From contig NZ_CALKTT010000101.1 of assembly GCF_937997535.1 (NCBI RefSeq), positions 1 through 44,121 on the forward strand: DNA of 44,121 nt, read 5' to 3'. The DNA comes from an uncultured Campylobacter sp. GTDB lineage: Bacteria; Campylobacterota; Campylobacteria; Campylobacterales; Campylobacteraceae. A model generated the notes under the pieces. The model saw nothing but the letters and a program-made list of their open reading frames with translations. It was not told where the DNA came from and did not search any database. Position 1 is the stretch's first letter. Each line of letters opens with the position of its first letter. Positions 1-8,257 of this stretch are shown here, piece by piece. The translations under genes were made by a program, and so were the position numbers.

Positions 1-352
1 CGTTTTTTCTTGATATTGTTTTTACTCCGTCGCCGTTTAAATCGATCACAATAGGTGAAGTTTTATTCGAAGCCGGAGTCGTATCTGGAAAAGTATCGTT
101 TGGACTGCCGTCTTCGTCGCGATCAAAATCTAAAATACCGCTTTCAAAATCGTCTAAGCAACTAATGCAAAACCCAGAAGCAGTAATCCAAAATATTAAA
201 ATAATCAAATAGTGTAAAATTAAAGGAAAGCCAGAATAATCCCGCAAAACTAGCGGCTCTTTGTCGTAGTCACTAGTCCTTTCTTTTCTTAGCGCAGTGC
301 TGACTTCAAATTTATCCAAATCAAGCTCTTTATAAACGGAATTTCGATGCAT
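1..352 (-). CDS. N-terminal part of a membrane-linked, Ca-binding-like protein (runs off left edge)
   Basis: An open minus-strand frame of 117 codons starts at ATG 352 and is still open at base 1. It is the only start codon after the upstream in-frame TAA near 379; no strong ribosome-binding site is visible. Residues about 1-42 are charged. Residues about 43-63 form one hydrophobic segment (FPLILHYLIILIFW and following). An Asp-rich stretch (DFDRDEDGSPND) and then the motif SPIVIDLNGDGVKT follow. 'PIVxDLxGDGxxT' segments of this kind are common in large secreted or surface RTX-like proteins and some polymorphic toxins, where the Asp residues are thought to bind calcium. Function is inferred only from this motif; most of the protein lies outside the window. 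Confidence 0.6.
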   Translation of the reverse strand, partial: MHRNSVYKELDLDKFEVSTALRKERTSDYDKEPLVLRDYSGFPLILHYLIILIFWITASGFCISCLDDFESGILDFDRDEDGSPNDTFPDTTPASNKTSPIVIDLNGDGVKTISRKN

Positions 353-514
353 TCTATACGAAAGGGGATTAAAATTTTATAAAACAGCGTATGAAATTTC
401 GGTTTTGCCGTCACGATAAATGGCGGTTTGATCCGCGATTTTTTGGCGTAAAAAAAGCGCTTCAAAAGCCTCGCGAGTCGAAGCGTAATTTGGGCGCAAC
501 GGCGGCGTTTTGCT

Positions 515-543
515 TTGCAATTTGAGTTAAAATTTGATATGAT
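515..543 (+). promoter_or_regulatory. Sigma70-type promoter for the HDOD gene
   Basis: TTGCAA at 515-520 and TATGAT at 538-543 are separated by 17 bp, a normal vegetative promoter layout. Transcription would begin about 25 bases before the ATG at 576, which also argues against the TTG at 543 as the start codon. Confidence 0.5.
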
Positions 544-575
544 TGTGCGAAATTTATATTGAACGGCTTTTTAAA

Positions 576-1847
576 ATGAATAAATTTATAACCCAAAAAA
601 TAGGCACACTCGCGGGTTTTAGCGATGAAATTTTAAAAATTTTAGCATCGTTTGACGCGGATAGTTCGGATGTCAGGCTCGCTTTGCAAATTTCAAAAAA
701 TGCCCCCCTGGCGGATAAAATTTTAGATTTGGCCTTTTGCGGTTTGTCTAAATTTAGCGCCGAAGAGCTCGCGCGGCAAAATTTCGGTGCCGCGGATGAG
801 CAGTGCGATCTCCAAAGCACGGAGCCTGTGAAGTCCATAGGATACGGCTTACAAGATGCTACAGACGAGTGGCAGCAAAACGAGTGCATCTTGAGCGAGC
901 AAGAAGGCGCAGATTTAGCAGATCGGAGCGACAGTCTTAAATTTAATCACTCAAATGACGCAAACGGCGTGAACTACAGCGACGAGAATTTTAAATTTAA
1001 CCCCTCGCAAGCTGCGAGCGATATGCCGCCACAAAATCAGAGCGCCGCCATGAGAGCTGATTGCGCGCTAGGTTCGAGCATTTCCGCGCAAGCCGAACGA
1101 GTGCATAGACGAGAGCCGATACAAGAGCAGGGGCAAGCGCAGCAACAAAAACAGGAGCAAGAATGGGGAAGGGCGCAGGAGCAGGGGCGAGAGCAGCCGC
1201 CGAAACAGGAGCAAGGCGACACGGCGCTAAAGACGCTAAATTTACAGCGAGCGTTCGAGCTTTACGGGCGCGAGCAGATGCGGGCGTTTTTTCTATTCGC
1301 CGTATTTGACGAGATGCTAAAGCCGAGCCTACATGCGTATCGCATCGACCGCGAAAAGCTCACGCAGGTCTCGCTGCTGCGAAATTTGCTTATGTTTTCG
1401 TGGATCAAATCCTACCCGCAGATCGAGCAAAACATACTCTCAAGCGTGATTTTAGTGGAGTTTGGGCGGGTTTTTATCGACGAGCAGGTGTGCGCGGCGG
1501 GCAAGGCGGAGGAATTTTACCACGCCATCAAGGGCTCGATCTTTCCGCAGGATTTTACCGACGTGGAGATGGAATTTAGCGGCACGAACCGCGAAAGCGT
1601 CTCGCACGCGCTATTCGCGCATTTCGGGCTAGAGCAGATCGCGCAGGATGCGCTGTATTCAAACGCCCCCGACGACGCGCCTTTTGAGAACAAATCCCGC
1701 TACGCGATGCTAAAGATCGCCAAAACCGCGGTCAATATCTACCATCACTTCGACGAGCTTAGCATCGACAACGCTTTAAATTTACTAGTCGAGTTCGGCT
1801 TCGAGCAAGAGGCGTTTTTAGAGGCTAAAGGCGAAATTTCGATATGA
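576..1847 (+). CDS. HDOD-domain protein with long low-complexity insert
   Basis: 423 residues from ATG 576. The frame also opens at TTG 543, but that codon sits in the likely -10 box. Residues about 5-65 resemble the first helices of an HDOD domain (…SSDVRLALQISKNAPLADKILDLAF). From about residue 222 the rest of such a domain follows (RAFELYGREQMRAF, then a long helical region). The two parts are separated by about 145 residues of low-complexity sequence rich in Gln, Glu, Asp and Ser, with QEQG-type repeats. HDOD proteins lack phosphohydrolase residues and act in bacterial signalling; the partner here is unknown. The stop overlaps the rnr start by 4 bp (ATGA), so the two are probably co-transcribed. 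Confidence 0.65.
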   Translation: MNKFITQKIGTLAGFSDEILKILASFDADSSDVRLALQISKNAPLADKILDLAFCGLSKFSAEELARQNFGAADEQCDLQSTEPVKSIGYGLQDATDEWQQNECILSEQEGADLADRSDSLKFNHSNDANGVNYSDENFKFNPSQAASDMPPQNQSAAMRADCALGSSISAQAERVHRREPIQEQGQAQQQKQEQEWGRAQEQGREQPPKQEQGDTALKTLNLQRAFELYGREQMRAFFLFAVFDEMLKPSLHAYRIDREKLTQVSLLRNLLMFSWIKSYPQIEQNILSSVILVEFGRVFIDEQVCAAGKAEEFYHAIKGSIFPQDFTDVEMEFSGTNRESVSHALFAHFGLEQIAQDALYSNAPDDAPFENKSRYAMLKIAKTAVNIYHHFDELSIDNALNLLVEFGFEQEAFLEAKGEISI

Positions 1848-3766
1848 GAGAGTTCCTGCGCGCCTTTAACTCGGGCGTATTTGAAAAGGATCTTAGCGGC
1901 GAGCAAAAGGAGCTCGTGCGTAACCTCCTAAATATCGGCGCCATCAGCGCGCACAAAGGCAAGCTCTATCTAAACGACGGCTATGTTTTCGGCAGGCTCG
2001 ACATCGCGCGCGACGGCACGGGCTATCTGCAAAGCTTCGACGATCGCTTCAAAGCTGATCTCATCATCGAAAACAGATATTTAAGCGGCGTGCATCTGGG
2101 CGATCTGATCCTAGCAAAAATTTTAAGCTCAAGAAAGTCCCGCCTGCACGCAAAGGTGCTGATGTGCATTAAGCCCGCGTTTTTAACGAGCGTGGTTTAT
2201 ATCAAAAGCTTCGGGCGCGAAATTTTAGGCGTAAACGTCAAAACCGGCCTCGCAAATCCGCTCAAAGCTACGCAAAAATCGCTCAAGCAGCTACCGCCGA
2301 ATACCCTTTTAAAGATCGATAATTTAACGAACGAAATTACCGAGGTGATCGGAAACTTAGCCGATCCCTTCGTCGATGAGAAAATTTCTTTAGCGATCTA
2401 CGATAAAAACGACGAATTTAACGAAGCGTGCAAGCAGCAAGCCGCAAGCTTCGGCAGCGAAGTGGACGAGGCGCTGTATCCGCAGCGCGTAGATTTGCAG
2501 CATTTGCCCTTTTGCACCATCGATCCTATCGATGCCAAGGACTTCGACGACGCGATCTATTTTGACATAAAAAAGCGCACGCTTTACGTCGCGATCGCCG
2601 ATGTGAGCGAATACGTAAGCGAATACTCGCCGATCGATAAGGAGGCGAAATTTCGCGGCTTTTCGATCTACTTCCCGCACCGATCCGTGCCGATGCTACC
2701 GCGCGAGCTTAGTGAAAACATCTGCTCGTTGATGCCTGATCTGCCGAGGCTGGCCTTTGTTTTTAAAATCTCTTTGGATGAAAATTTAAACCCGCAAAAA
2801 GAGGAGCTTTTCGAAGCGATTATAAGATCAAAGCGCCGCTACAATTACGACGAGGTTGATGAAATTTTACGCACCCGCAAGGCGTGCGAACCTGAAATTT
2901 TAAGCTGGCTCTTGCCGCTCAATGAAATTTGCGAGCGCCTGCGCCGTGCGAGGCTAAAGCGCGGATTTGATTTCCGCACCAAGGAGCTTCGCATCACGCT
3001 TGATGAGCACGGTTTTATAAGCTCCACCCGTTTCGAGACCGACACTCCGTCGCACAAGCTCATCGAGGATTGTATGCTGCTAGCTAACAAAGCCGCTGCG
3101 GCGCGTATCGAGCGGGGCGTTTTTAGAAATCACGGCTCGGCGGAGCTTAAAAAAATTTACGCTCTGCTTGACGATCTGGCGCTGTTTGGCATCGACGCGC
3201 CGTATCAGAGCAACATTGCTAAAATGATCGGCGAAATCCAGGCTCAAGCCAATGCCATGGGGATCCGCGAGGAGGTCGATAAGCTCATCATCAAGGCTCA
3301 AAAGCGCGCCGAGTATGCGTCCGAATCGCGCGGGCACTTCGGGCTCGGATTTGATAACTACACGCACTTCACAAGCCCGATTAGGCGCTATTCCGATCTC
3401 ATTTTGCACCGATTGCTAAAGGCGCAGATGAGGGGGGATGAGAAATTTTATAATTACCTGCTTTTAAACATAGACGCGACGTGCACGCGGCTAAACGAGC
3501 TCGAGCGCGAGGCGGACAAAGTCGCGTTTGATTTTATGGATCGAAAATTTGCGCGCTGGGCCGCAGAAAATTTGGGCAAAAAATTCCGCTGCTACATCGA
3601 CGAAAACGGAAATTCCGTCACCGCAAAGCTAGACGACAAGCTAAAAGGGGCTAAAATTTTGGTTTCAAATTTCGCCGGCGACATTTTAACGCCCGTACTA
3701 GTGGAGCTTACGGACGCAAACATCGCTAGCGGAGTGATCTTAGGCAGGGTGGTAAAGAAAATCTGA
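1844..3766 (+). CDS. rnr: Ribonuclease R (RNB-family 3'-5' exoribonuclease)
   Basis: 640 residues, close to the size of other Campylobacterota RNase R proteins and shorter than the E. coli enzyme. An N-terminal cold-shock/OB region (about 40-175) precedes the RNB catalytic domain. The hallmark TIDPIDAKDFDDA lies at about 225-237, supplying metal-binding Asp227, Asp233, Asp235 and Asp236. A second RNB signature (SPIRRYSDLILHR) lies near residue 530. The C-terminal S1-like part is short. The enzyme degrades structured RNA from the 3' end in the cytoplasm. It overlaps the HDOD gene by 4 bp and holA by 1 bp, the rnr-holA pairing also seen in C. jejuni. Confidence 0.95.
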   Translation: MREFLRAFNSGVFEKDLSGEQKELVRNLLNIGAISAHKGKLYLNDGYVFGRLDIARDGTGYLQSFDDRFKADLIIENRYLSGVHLGDLILAKILSSRKSRLHAKVLMCIKPAFLTSVVYIKSFGREILGVNVKTGLANPLKATQKSLKQLPPNTLLKIDNLTNEITEVIGNLADPFVDEKISLAIYDKNDEFNEACKQQAASFGSEVDEALYPQRVDLQHLPFCTIDPIDAKDFDDAIYFDIKKRTLYVAIADVSEYVSEYSPIDKEAKFRGFSIYFPHRSVPMLPRELSENICSLMPDLPRLAFVFKISLDENLNPQKEELFEAIIRSKRRYNYDEVDEILRTRKACEPEILSWLLPLNEICERLRRARLKRGFDFRTKELRITLDEHGFISSTRFETDTPSHKLIEDCMLLANKAAAARIERGVFRNHGSAELKKIYALLDDLALFGIDAPYQSNIAKMIGEIQAQANAMGIREEVDKLIIKAQKRAEYASESRGHFGLGFDNYTHFTSPIRRYSDLILHRLLKAQMRGDEKFYNYLLLNIDATCTRLNELEREADKVAFDFMDRKFARWAAENLGKKFRCYIDENGNSVTAKLDDKLKGAKILVSNFAGDILTPVLVELTDANIASGVILGRVVKKI

Positions 3767-4770
3767 TGTATAGAAAAGAATTTGACGGGCTTATCGCAAG
3801 CGGAAGGGTGCCTAATTTCGTGCTTTTGCGCGGCGGAGACGATTTTTCAAACGAGCTTTACGCGCAGCGCCTGAAGCAAATTTACGCCTCGAAAAATTTT
3901 TTGAGTTTGTATTTTTTGGAGTATGATTTTGAGCAGGCGCGAAGCTTCTTGGAGCCCTCGCTTTTTGGCGGCAGCAACACGCTTCATATCAAAACCGCCT
4001 CGCTCATCAAAAAAGAGGAGCTACGAAGGCTCATCGCGCTGTGCAAGGCGGACGCGAACAATCATCTAATTTATGAGCTAAACGATAGCGAAATTTCGGT
4101 GAGCGCGGATTTTATCAAGGAATTTGAACGAAACGAAGTGAGGTTTTTCAAACCCTCGGGCGTGAATGAAGCCATAGCGCTGCTTGTGCAAAAATGCGAG
4201 ATGTGCGGGCTTTTTGCAAACACTGCCGCGCTTAGCAGGATCTACGCCATCCACAACGAAAGCCTGAGCCTAAGCGCGAGCGAGATAGAGAAATTTGCAA
4301 GTTTGGGGTTAGAGCTTAACCTGCAAAACGTAAATTTGATGGTTTATGGCCTTAGCGAGGTAAGCTACGACGAGCTTTTTGATAAAATTTTTGGACTAAG
4401 CGACTTTCGCGTAGATTTTTACAAAATGGCTCTGGGCGGCGGATACAACGAGATGGAGCTGATAAATTATTTCTACCGCTTGATTTATAGAATTTTTCGG
4501 CTGCACGCTTACGTGAAAATAAACGGTAGATTTGATTTTAAGGCGGTTTTAGGCTACCTGCCGCCCCCTTCCGTGGCCGCACAGATGCAGCGCTACGCCA
4601 CCAGCTTTTCAACGCGGACGTTTTATAAAATTTTCGCTCACTTAAACGATTTGGAATTTGAACTCAAAAGCGAAAAGAACGTAGCGAAGGACGAGCTTTT
4701 GCTCGCGTCGTTTTTGAGGTTGCAGCGCATGCTGCTAAGTTCGCTCGGGCAAAAAGCAAATATTAAGTGA
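3766..4770 (+). CDS. holA: DNA polymerase III subunit delta
   Basis: 334 residues, the usual size for HolA. The start codon overlaps the rnr stop (TGATG). The sequence shows the weakly conserved delta pattern: an N-terminal segment opening with 'FVLLRGGDDF', a middle helical part, and a C-terminal collar-like domain (MELINYFYRLIYRIFRLH, then a conserved 'KDELLLASFLRLQRML'). Delta is the part of the clamp loader that opens the beta sliding clamp. Identification rests on this weak family pattern plus its place directly after rnr. Confidence 0.85.
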   Translation: MYRKEFDGLIASGRVPNFVLLRGGDDFSNELYAQRLKQIYASKNFLSLYFLEYDFEQARSFLEPSLFGGSNTLHIKTASLIKKEELRRLIALCKADANNHLIYELNDSEISVSADFIKEFERNEVRFFKPSGVNEAIALLVQKCEMCGLFANTAALSRIYAIHNESLSLSASEIEKFASLGLELNLQNVNLMVYGLSEVSYDELFDKIFGLSDFRVDFYKMALGGGYNEMELINYFYRLIYRIFRLHAYVKINGRFDFKAVLGYLPPPSVAAQMQRYATSFSTRTFYKIFAHLNDLEFELKSEKNVAKDELLLASFLRLQRMLLSSLGQKANIK

Positions 4771-4854
4771 AATTTTAGTAATATCCCTTCGCATTTTTTG
4801 CAAAATCCTTGCCCGCAGACGCTGTTTGCGAGCTAAAATCCATAAGGAGAATTT

Positions 4855-5268
4855 ATGAGAAACTACGAGGTTTTATTCATCGTTAAGCCCACGCTTACAG
4901 ACGATGAAGTTAAAACAAAAGTCGATTTCGTCAAAGAAATCATAACCAAAAACGGCGGAGAGATCGCTTCCGTAATCGAAATGGGCGCTAGAAAGCTAGC
5001 CTATAAGATCGACAAATATGAGCGCGGAGTTTATTTCGTAATCTATTTTAAAGCCGAGCCGAACTTGATCTCCGAGCTTGTTAGAAATCTGCGCATCAAC
5101 GAAGATATCATTAGATTTTTAACCGTCAAATATGAGACTAAGCGTGAAATTTCCGCTTGGGACAAGCTAAGCAAAGGTATCAAGCTAAGCCCTGCGAAAA
5201 AAGAGCGCGAGCCAAAAGCGCCGGCAGAGCCGAAAGAACCCGAAGAAGCAGCCAAAGAGGGCGAATAA
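4855..5268 (+). CDS. rpsF: 30S ribosomal protein S6
   Basis: 137 residues starting MRNYEVLFIVKP, the classic S6 N-terminus. AAGGAG lies just upstream of the ATG. The folded S6 domain spans about residues 1-100. A tail rich in Lys, Glu, Pro and Ala (about 110-137) makes it longer than the compact form. S6 binds S18 in the platform of the small subunit, and S18 is encoded two genes downstream. First gene of rpsF-ssb-rpsR. Confidence 0.97.
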   Translation: MRNYEVLFIVKPTLTDDEVKTKVDFVKEIITKNGGEIASVIEMGARKLAYKIDKYERGVYFVIYFKAEPNLISELVRNLRINEDIIRFLTVKYETKREISAWDKLSKGIKLSPAKKEREPKAPAEPKEPEEAAKEGE

Positions 5269-5278
5269 AGGATAAAAT

Positions 5279-5881
5279 ATGTTCAATAAAGTAGTTTTGG
5301 TAGGTAATTTGACCCGAGATATCGAGCTTAGATATCTGCAAACGGGCACCGCCGTAGGTAAAACCGGCATCGCCGTCACGCGCAGATATAATAGCTCAAA
5401 CGGCGAGAAACGCGAAGAAACGTGCTTTATAGACATAGATTTTTTCGGTCGTACGGCTGAGATCGCAAACCAATACTTGCGAAAAGGCAGTAAAATTTTG
5501 ATCGAAGGCCGCTTAAAGCTAGATCAGTGGCAGGATCAAAACGGACAGAACCGAAGCAAGCACTCCATCAGCGTAGATACTATGGAGATGCTAGGAAGCA
5601 ATCAAGGTGGAAGCGGCGGTTATAACCAAGGCGGTAATTACGAGGGCGGCAATTATGGCGGAAGCTCCGGCGGCTATGGCGGGGGAAATTCTAACTATGG
5701 CGGCGGTAGTAATTACGGCGGCGGAAATAGCTATGCTAACAGACAAAACTCAAATTCTAGGGGCGCAAAAAACGATTACAATGCGCCTAAACAAAAAGAG
5801 CAGAGTTACGAAAGCACGATTCCGGAAGTCGACGTCGATGCCGATAAATACGATGACGGCAACGACACGATCCCATTTTAA
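5279..5881 (+). CDS. ssb: Single-stranded DNA-binding protein
   Basis: 200 residues. An OB-fold occupies about residues 1-105 (MFNKVVLVGNLTRDIELRY at the start). A flexible linker of about 70 residues, rich in Gly, Tyr, Asn and Ser with GGNYGG-like repeats, follows. The acidic tip ends DGNDTIPF, the protein-interaction tail that recruits replication and repair enzymes. It lies 10 bp after rpsF and 13 bp before rpsR, so the three genes form one operon, as in most bacteria. Confidence 0.97.
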   Translation: MFNKVVLVGNLTRDIELRYLQTGTAVGKTGIAVTRRYNSSNGEKREETCFIDIDFFGRTAEIANQYLRKGSKILIEGRLKLDQWQDQNGQNRSKHSISVDTMEMLGSNQGGSGGYNQGGNYEGGNYGGSSGGYGGGNSNYGGGSNYGGGNSYANRQNSNSRGAKNDYNAPKQKEQSYESTIPEVDVDADKYDDGNDTIPF

Positions 5882-5894
5882 TTAAGGAAAAATC

Positions 5895-6155
5895 ATGGCA
5901 GATAAGAGAAAATATACTAGGAAGTATTGCAAATTTACGGAAGCAAAGATCGAATTTATCGATTATAAGGACACGGCGCTGCTAAAGCACTGCCTAAGCG
6001 AGCGCTTTAAGATTATGCCGCGCCGCTTAACCGGCACTAGCAAAAAATACCAAGAGATGGTAGAAAAGGCTATCAAGCGCGCACGCCAAGCAGCCCTTAT
6101 ACCTTACATAGTCGATCGCAAAGACGTGGTCGTAAATCCATTCGAAAATCTTTAA
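5895..6155 (+). CDS. rpsR: 30S ribosomal protein S18
   Basis: 86 residues with the S18 core (KYTRKYCKF, then FKIMPRRLTGTSKKYQ and an RARQAALIPY segment). AAGGAA precedes the ATG. It pairs with S6 in the 30S platform. It is the last gene of the operon, and an intrinsic terminator begins just after the stop codon. Confidence 0.97.
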   Translation: MADKRKYTRKYCKFTEAKIEFIDYKDTALLKHCLSERFKIMPRRLTGTSKKYQEMVEKAIKRARQAALIPYIVDRKDVVVNPFENL

Positions 6156-6182
6156 ATTTTAGCGGCGTAGAGCCGCTAAAAT
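6156..6182 (+). terminator. Intrinsic terminator of rpsF-ssb-rpsR
   Basis: Perfect 11-bp inverted repeat ATTTTAGCGGC / GCCGCTAAAAT around a 5-base loop, starting immediately after the rpsR stop. It is followed by T-rich sequence. Confidence 0.75.
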
Positions 6183-6226
6183 TCTCTCATTTTAAATTCT
6201 AATTTTTTAAATTTTAAGCTCGCTCT

Positions 6227-6242
6227 TATATATATATATATA
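6227..6242. repeat. (TA)8 dinucleotide tract in a promoter region
   Basis: Eight uninterrupted TA units lie about 30 bp before the ATG of the next gene and just upstream of TATATT (6250-6255), a possible -10 box. Dinucleotide tracts in such positions can change length by slippage and alter promoter spacing. Confidence 0.8.
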
Positions 6243-6272
6243 ATCCACCTATATTTTTTCAAAGGAGAAATT

Positions 6273-6569
6273 ATGGCAGAGAATGAGCGGGCGGAATATT
6301 TGGAATGTCCTTTTTGCGGCAAAGATGACATCAAATACGGTGCGGTCGTATGCGGTGGGTGCCAGGCGGAGATCTCTTATAGCAGACCTTGGATAAAGAC
6401 GCTTCTTATTTCTATAGTTTGGCTTTGGTTTGCGGGAGCTCTTACTAAGAATAGTGATACCGTATTTTACATTGTTATAGCTGTAGGAGTTATAGGCGTA
6501 ATTAGTTCTTTTTTTATGGCGCGAGATCACAGTCTGCGATTTCATAGGACTATGAAGCACGTTAAATAG
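6273..6569 (+). CDS. Small zinc-ribbon membrane protein of unknown function
   Basis: 98 residues; ATG preceded by AAAGGAG. The N-terminus carries two Cys pairs (CPFC near residue 14 and CGGC near residue 32) that look like a zinc ribbon. Two hydrophobic helices follow (about 45-60 and 65-85), then a short basic tail. The layout suggests a membrane-anchored protein with a cytoplasmic zinc knuckle. I do not recognise a named family. The (TA)8 tract upstream may affect its expression. A similar zinc-ribbon-plus-membrane plan occurs in the unrelated gene at 32922-33347. Confidence 0.75.
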   Translation: MAENERAEYLECPFCGKDDIKYGAVVCGGCQAEISYSRPWIKTLLISIVWLWFAGALTKNSDTVFYIVIAVGVIGVISSFFMARDHSLRFHRTMKHVK

Positions 6570-6576
6570 TCTATAT

Positions 6577-6595
6577 TCCGCCGTTCACTGGCGGA
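6577..6595 (+). terminator. Hairpin after the zinc-ribbon gene
   Basis: TCCGCC / GGCGGA with a 7-base loop lies 8 bp after the stop, followed by GAAATTTTG. A second inverted repeat, GTAATTCTCC (6604-6613) / GGAGAATTAC (6631-6640), lies just beyond it, before the next gene. Confidence 0.5.
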
Positions 6596-6666
6596 GAAAT
6601 TTTGTAATTCTCCGATTAAATTTAAATTTTGGAGAATTACATTACTTAAATTTTAAAAGATAGATT

Positions 6667-7164
6667 ATGAATTTTTTCCTAGGCTTCCTTGCCGGTAGCG
6701 GTTTGGGTGAGGGGCTTGTAGCTATTATTTTAGTCTGTATGCTCGCATACGTGATAGGTGGTGGCTTCAATGCCGTTCTCGCTTTTATTCCGGGCTTTAT
6801 AGTGTTTTGCATTGCAAAGGCATTTTTGGAAGGCTTGACTTCTAGCGTAAATAATAGATTTATTGCGTCTGTCGTACCAATTGTGGGAGGTTTAGTTCTA
6901 GGGTATTTAGCGGGTGCTTCCGTATATGAAAGTGAGCAGGCAAAAGATGCTGAGCGCGAAGTGCAGAAGCAACAAAATATGACGCAGCAAGATAAAGTCT
7001 ATTATATCCAACGTAATTTGATGTTTAACGGCTACGGCGTGACAATCGACGGTAAGTGGGGCAAAAAGACCATGCGAGTGGCGCAGAAATATTCGGGCTC
7101 GTCCGCAACCTCGATCGACGAACTTTATGAGGCGGTCAGGGCTAAAAAAGAGGGCGAAAGATAA
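6667..7164 (+). CDS. Membrane protein with C-terminal peptidoglycan-binding-like segment
   Basis: 165 residues. Hydrophobic, Gly-rich segments at about 3-55 and 65-85 form two to three membrane helices. After a short Gln-rich stretch comes a segment at about 115-145 (VYYIQRNLMFNGY…DGKWGKKT) with the spacing of a PG_binding_1 repeat: 'IQ..L...GY', 'DG.WG..T'. Such repeats bind cell-wall peptidoglycan, so the protein may tether the inner membrane to the wall; this is inference. The RBS is weak. It follows the zinc-ribbon gene but is separated from it by two hairpins. Confidence 0.65.
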   Translation: MNFFLGFLAGSGLGEGLVAIILVCMLAYVIGGGFNAVLAFIPGFIVFCIAKAFLEGLTSSVNNRFIASVVPIVGGLVLGYLAGASVYESEQAKDAEREVQKQQNMTQQDKVYYIQRNLMFNGYGVTIDGKWGKKTMRVAQKYSGSSATSIDELYEAVRAKKEGER

Positions 7165-7765
7165 AATTTAAATCGCGAACAAAGTTCGTCTGGCTAAATT
7201 TTAAAATTTGCTAGTTTTTTATATCTCTTATCTAGCGCGCTTTTAAATGCAACGTAGTGATTTCCAAAATTCTTTAGATTCGCTTGGAAGTTCAAATTTT
7301 AATATGATTTGAATGCTTTAAGGGCAGAAGGAAATCTGCTTGCATATGATGTCCAGAACTTAAATTTAGAGATTTTGCCTTAGAGGGTTTGGCGAATAAC
7401 ACTGCCGCCGAATGATTCTGGCTTAAATTTAATGGATTTTAGCTACAAGACACAGCGAAATTTACGTTACTTTGTGTCTTTTCTAAAAGCATAATGCCTC
7501 AGCACTCGAGCGAGCAAAATTTTATCTCACATCGCTACGCTTTGACCTGAAGTACGCGACACATTCTAAGTCACGAAAAACTAAAATTTTTATACCTCCG
7601 AAGCTCGCATAGTTTACCAGAAAGCTCGTGCCTAAATCAAAATCCATACCTCCCAAAACCTCGCTAGCTAATATTTTTAATTTTGGATTGTAAATGAGAT
7701 AAATACTGAGGCGGCAATCTTTAGCGGATGAAATTTTATATGTAAAAAACTGAGGTTTGGATTTA
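7165..7765. other. Gene-poor spacer with hairpin
   Basis: About 600 bp between convergent genes. I see no intact gene. A hairpin AAGACACA (7447-7454) / TGTGTCTT (7473-7480) followed by TTC could end transcription from the left. Short protein-like stretches in the plus frame around 7310-7480 are broken by stops and may be relics, but I cannot name them. Confidence 0.5.
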
Positions 7766-8218
7766 CTATGAAAGTTTCAATTTCTTAAACTCGCGACTAT
7801 ATTTTTTCTGCGAAATCGCGTTAAATTTAAGGCTATCTATACTGGAGAAATTAACGGCGTATTCCTTCAAGCAAGCGAGAATGAAAGAGAAGCGGTAATT
7901 GCCATTTTCGTAAAATATCTCGCTCGTTATTATTTCCCCGGGCGCCGCGTCGCATCTTTGATCCGAGCTCATAGCGCATTTTAGTTCATAATATCCATTT
8001 TGCAAATCTCCGATGTAAAATTTCAAATGCAACTTTTCATTAATTTGCTTTTTGGGTAGCAATAGCGCATCGTTGAAGTTTATGCCCGCAAAAATTCTTT
8101 CTAGCGTATGCATATTTTTATGCAGCCCTGCTAAATACGCCTCGTACCGCCGCTCTCTTAAAGCATATTCGCTATCTTTTATATTGCCCCTGATCCAATC
8201 TAAGTCAAAATATAGCAC
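7766..8218 (-). CDS. Small protein of unknown function, in frame with the upstream gene
   Basis: 150 residues from GTG 8218, preceded by AAGAG six bases upstream. The same frame is open back to 8257, immediately after the TAG that ends the gene at 8258-9295, so it could also be a read-through or split C-terminal part. The N-terminus is helical and charged (about 8-40). Then come 'INFNDALLL' and beta-rich stretches, with 'EIFYENGNYRFSF' near residue 100. The layout faintly recalls small DUF4085-like proteins, but I cannot confirm this. There is no signal peptide or membrane helix. Confidence 0.6.
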   Translation of the reverse strand: MLYFDLDWIRGNIKDSEYALRERRYEAYLAGLHKNMHTLERIFAGINFNDALLLPKKQINEKLHLKFYIGDLQNGYYELKCAMSSDQRCDAAPGEIITSEIFYENGNYRFSFILACLKEYAVNFSSIDSLKFNAISQKKYSREFKKLKLS

Positions 8219-8257
8219 TTCAATCTCTTTGGTTTTAAATTTGTCGTTACCCGTTCG

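Noticed and set aside
3432..3437. G6 tract in rnr as phase-variation site
   Set aside because: Too short compared with the G8 or longer tracts that vary in Campylobacter, and in an essential-type gene.
4771..4854. S6:S18 autoregulatory leader before rpsF
   Set aside because: Only a weak GCAAA/TTTGC pairing is visible; I could not find the conserved CCG-containing bulge structure.
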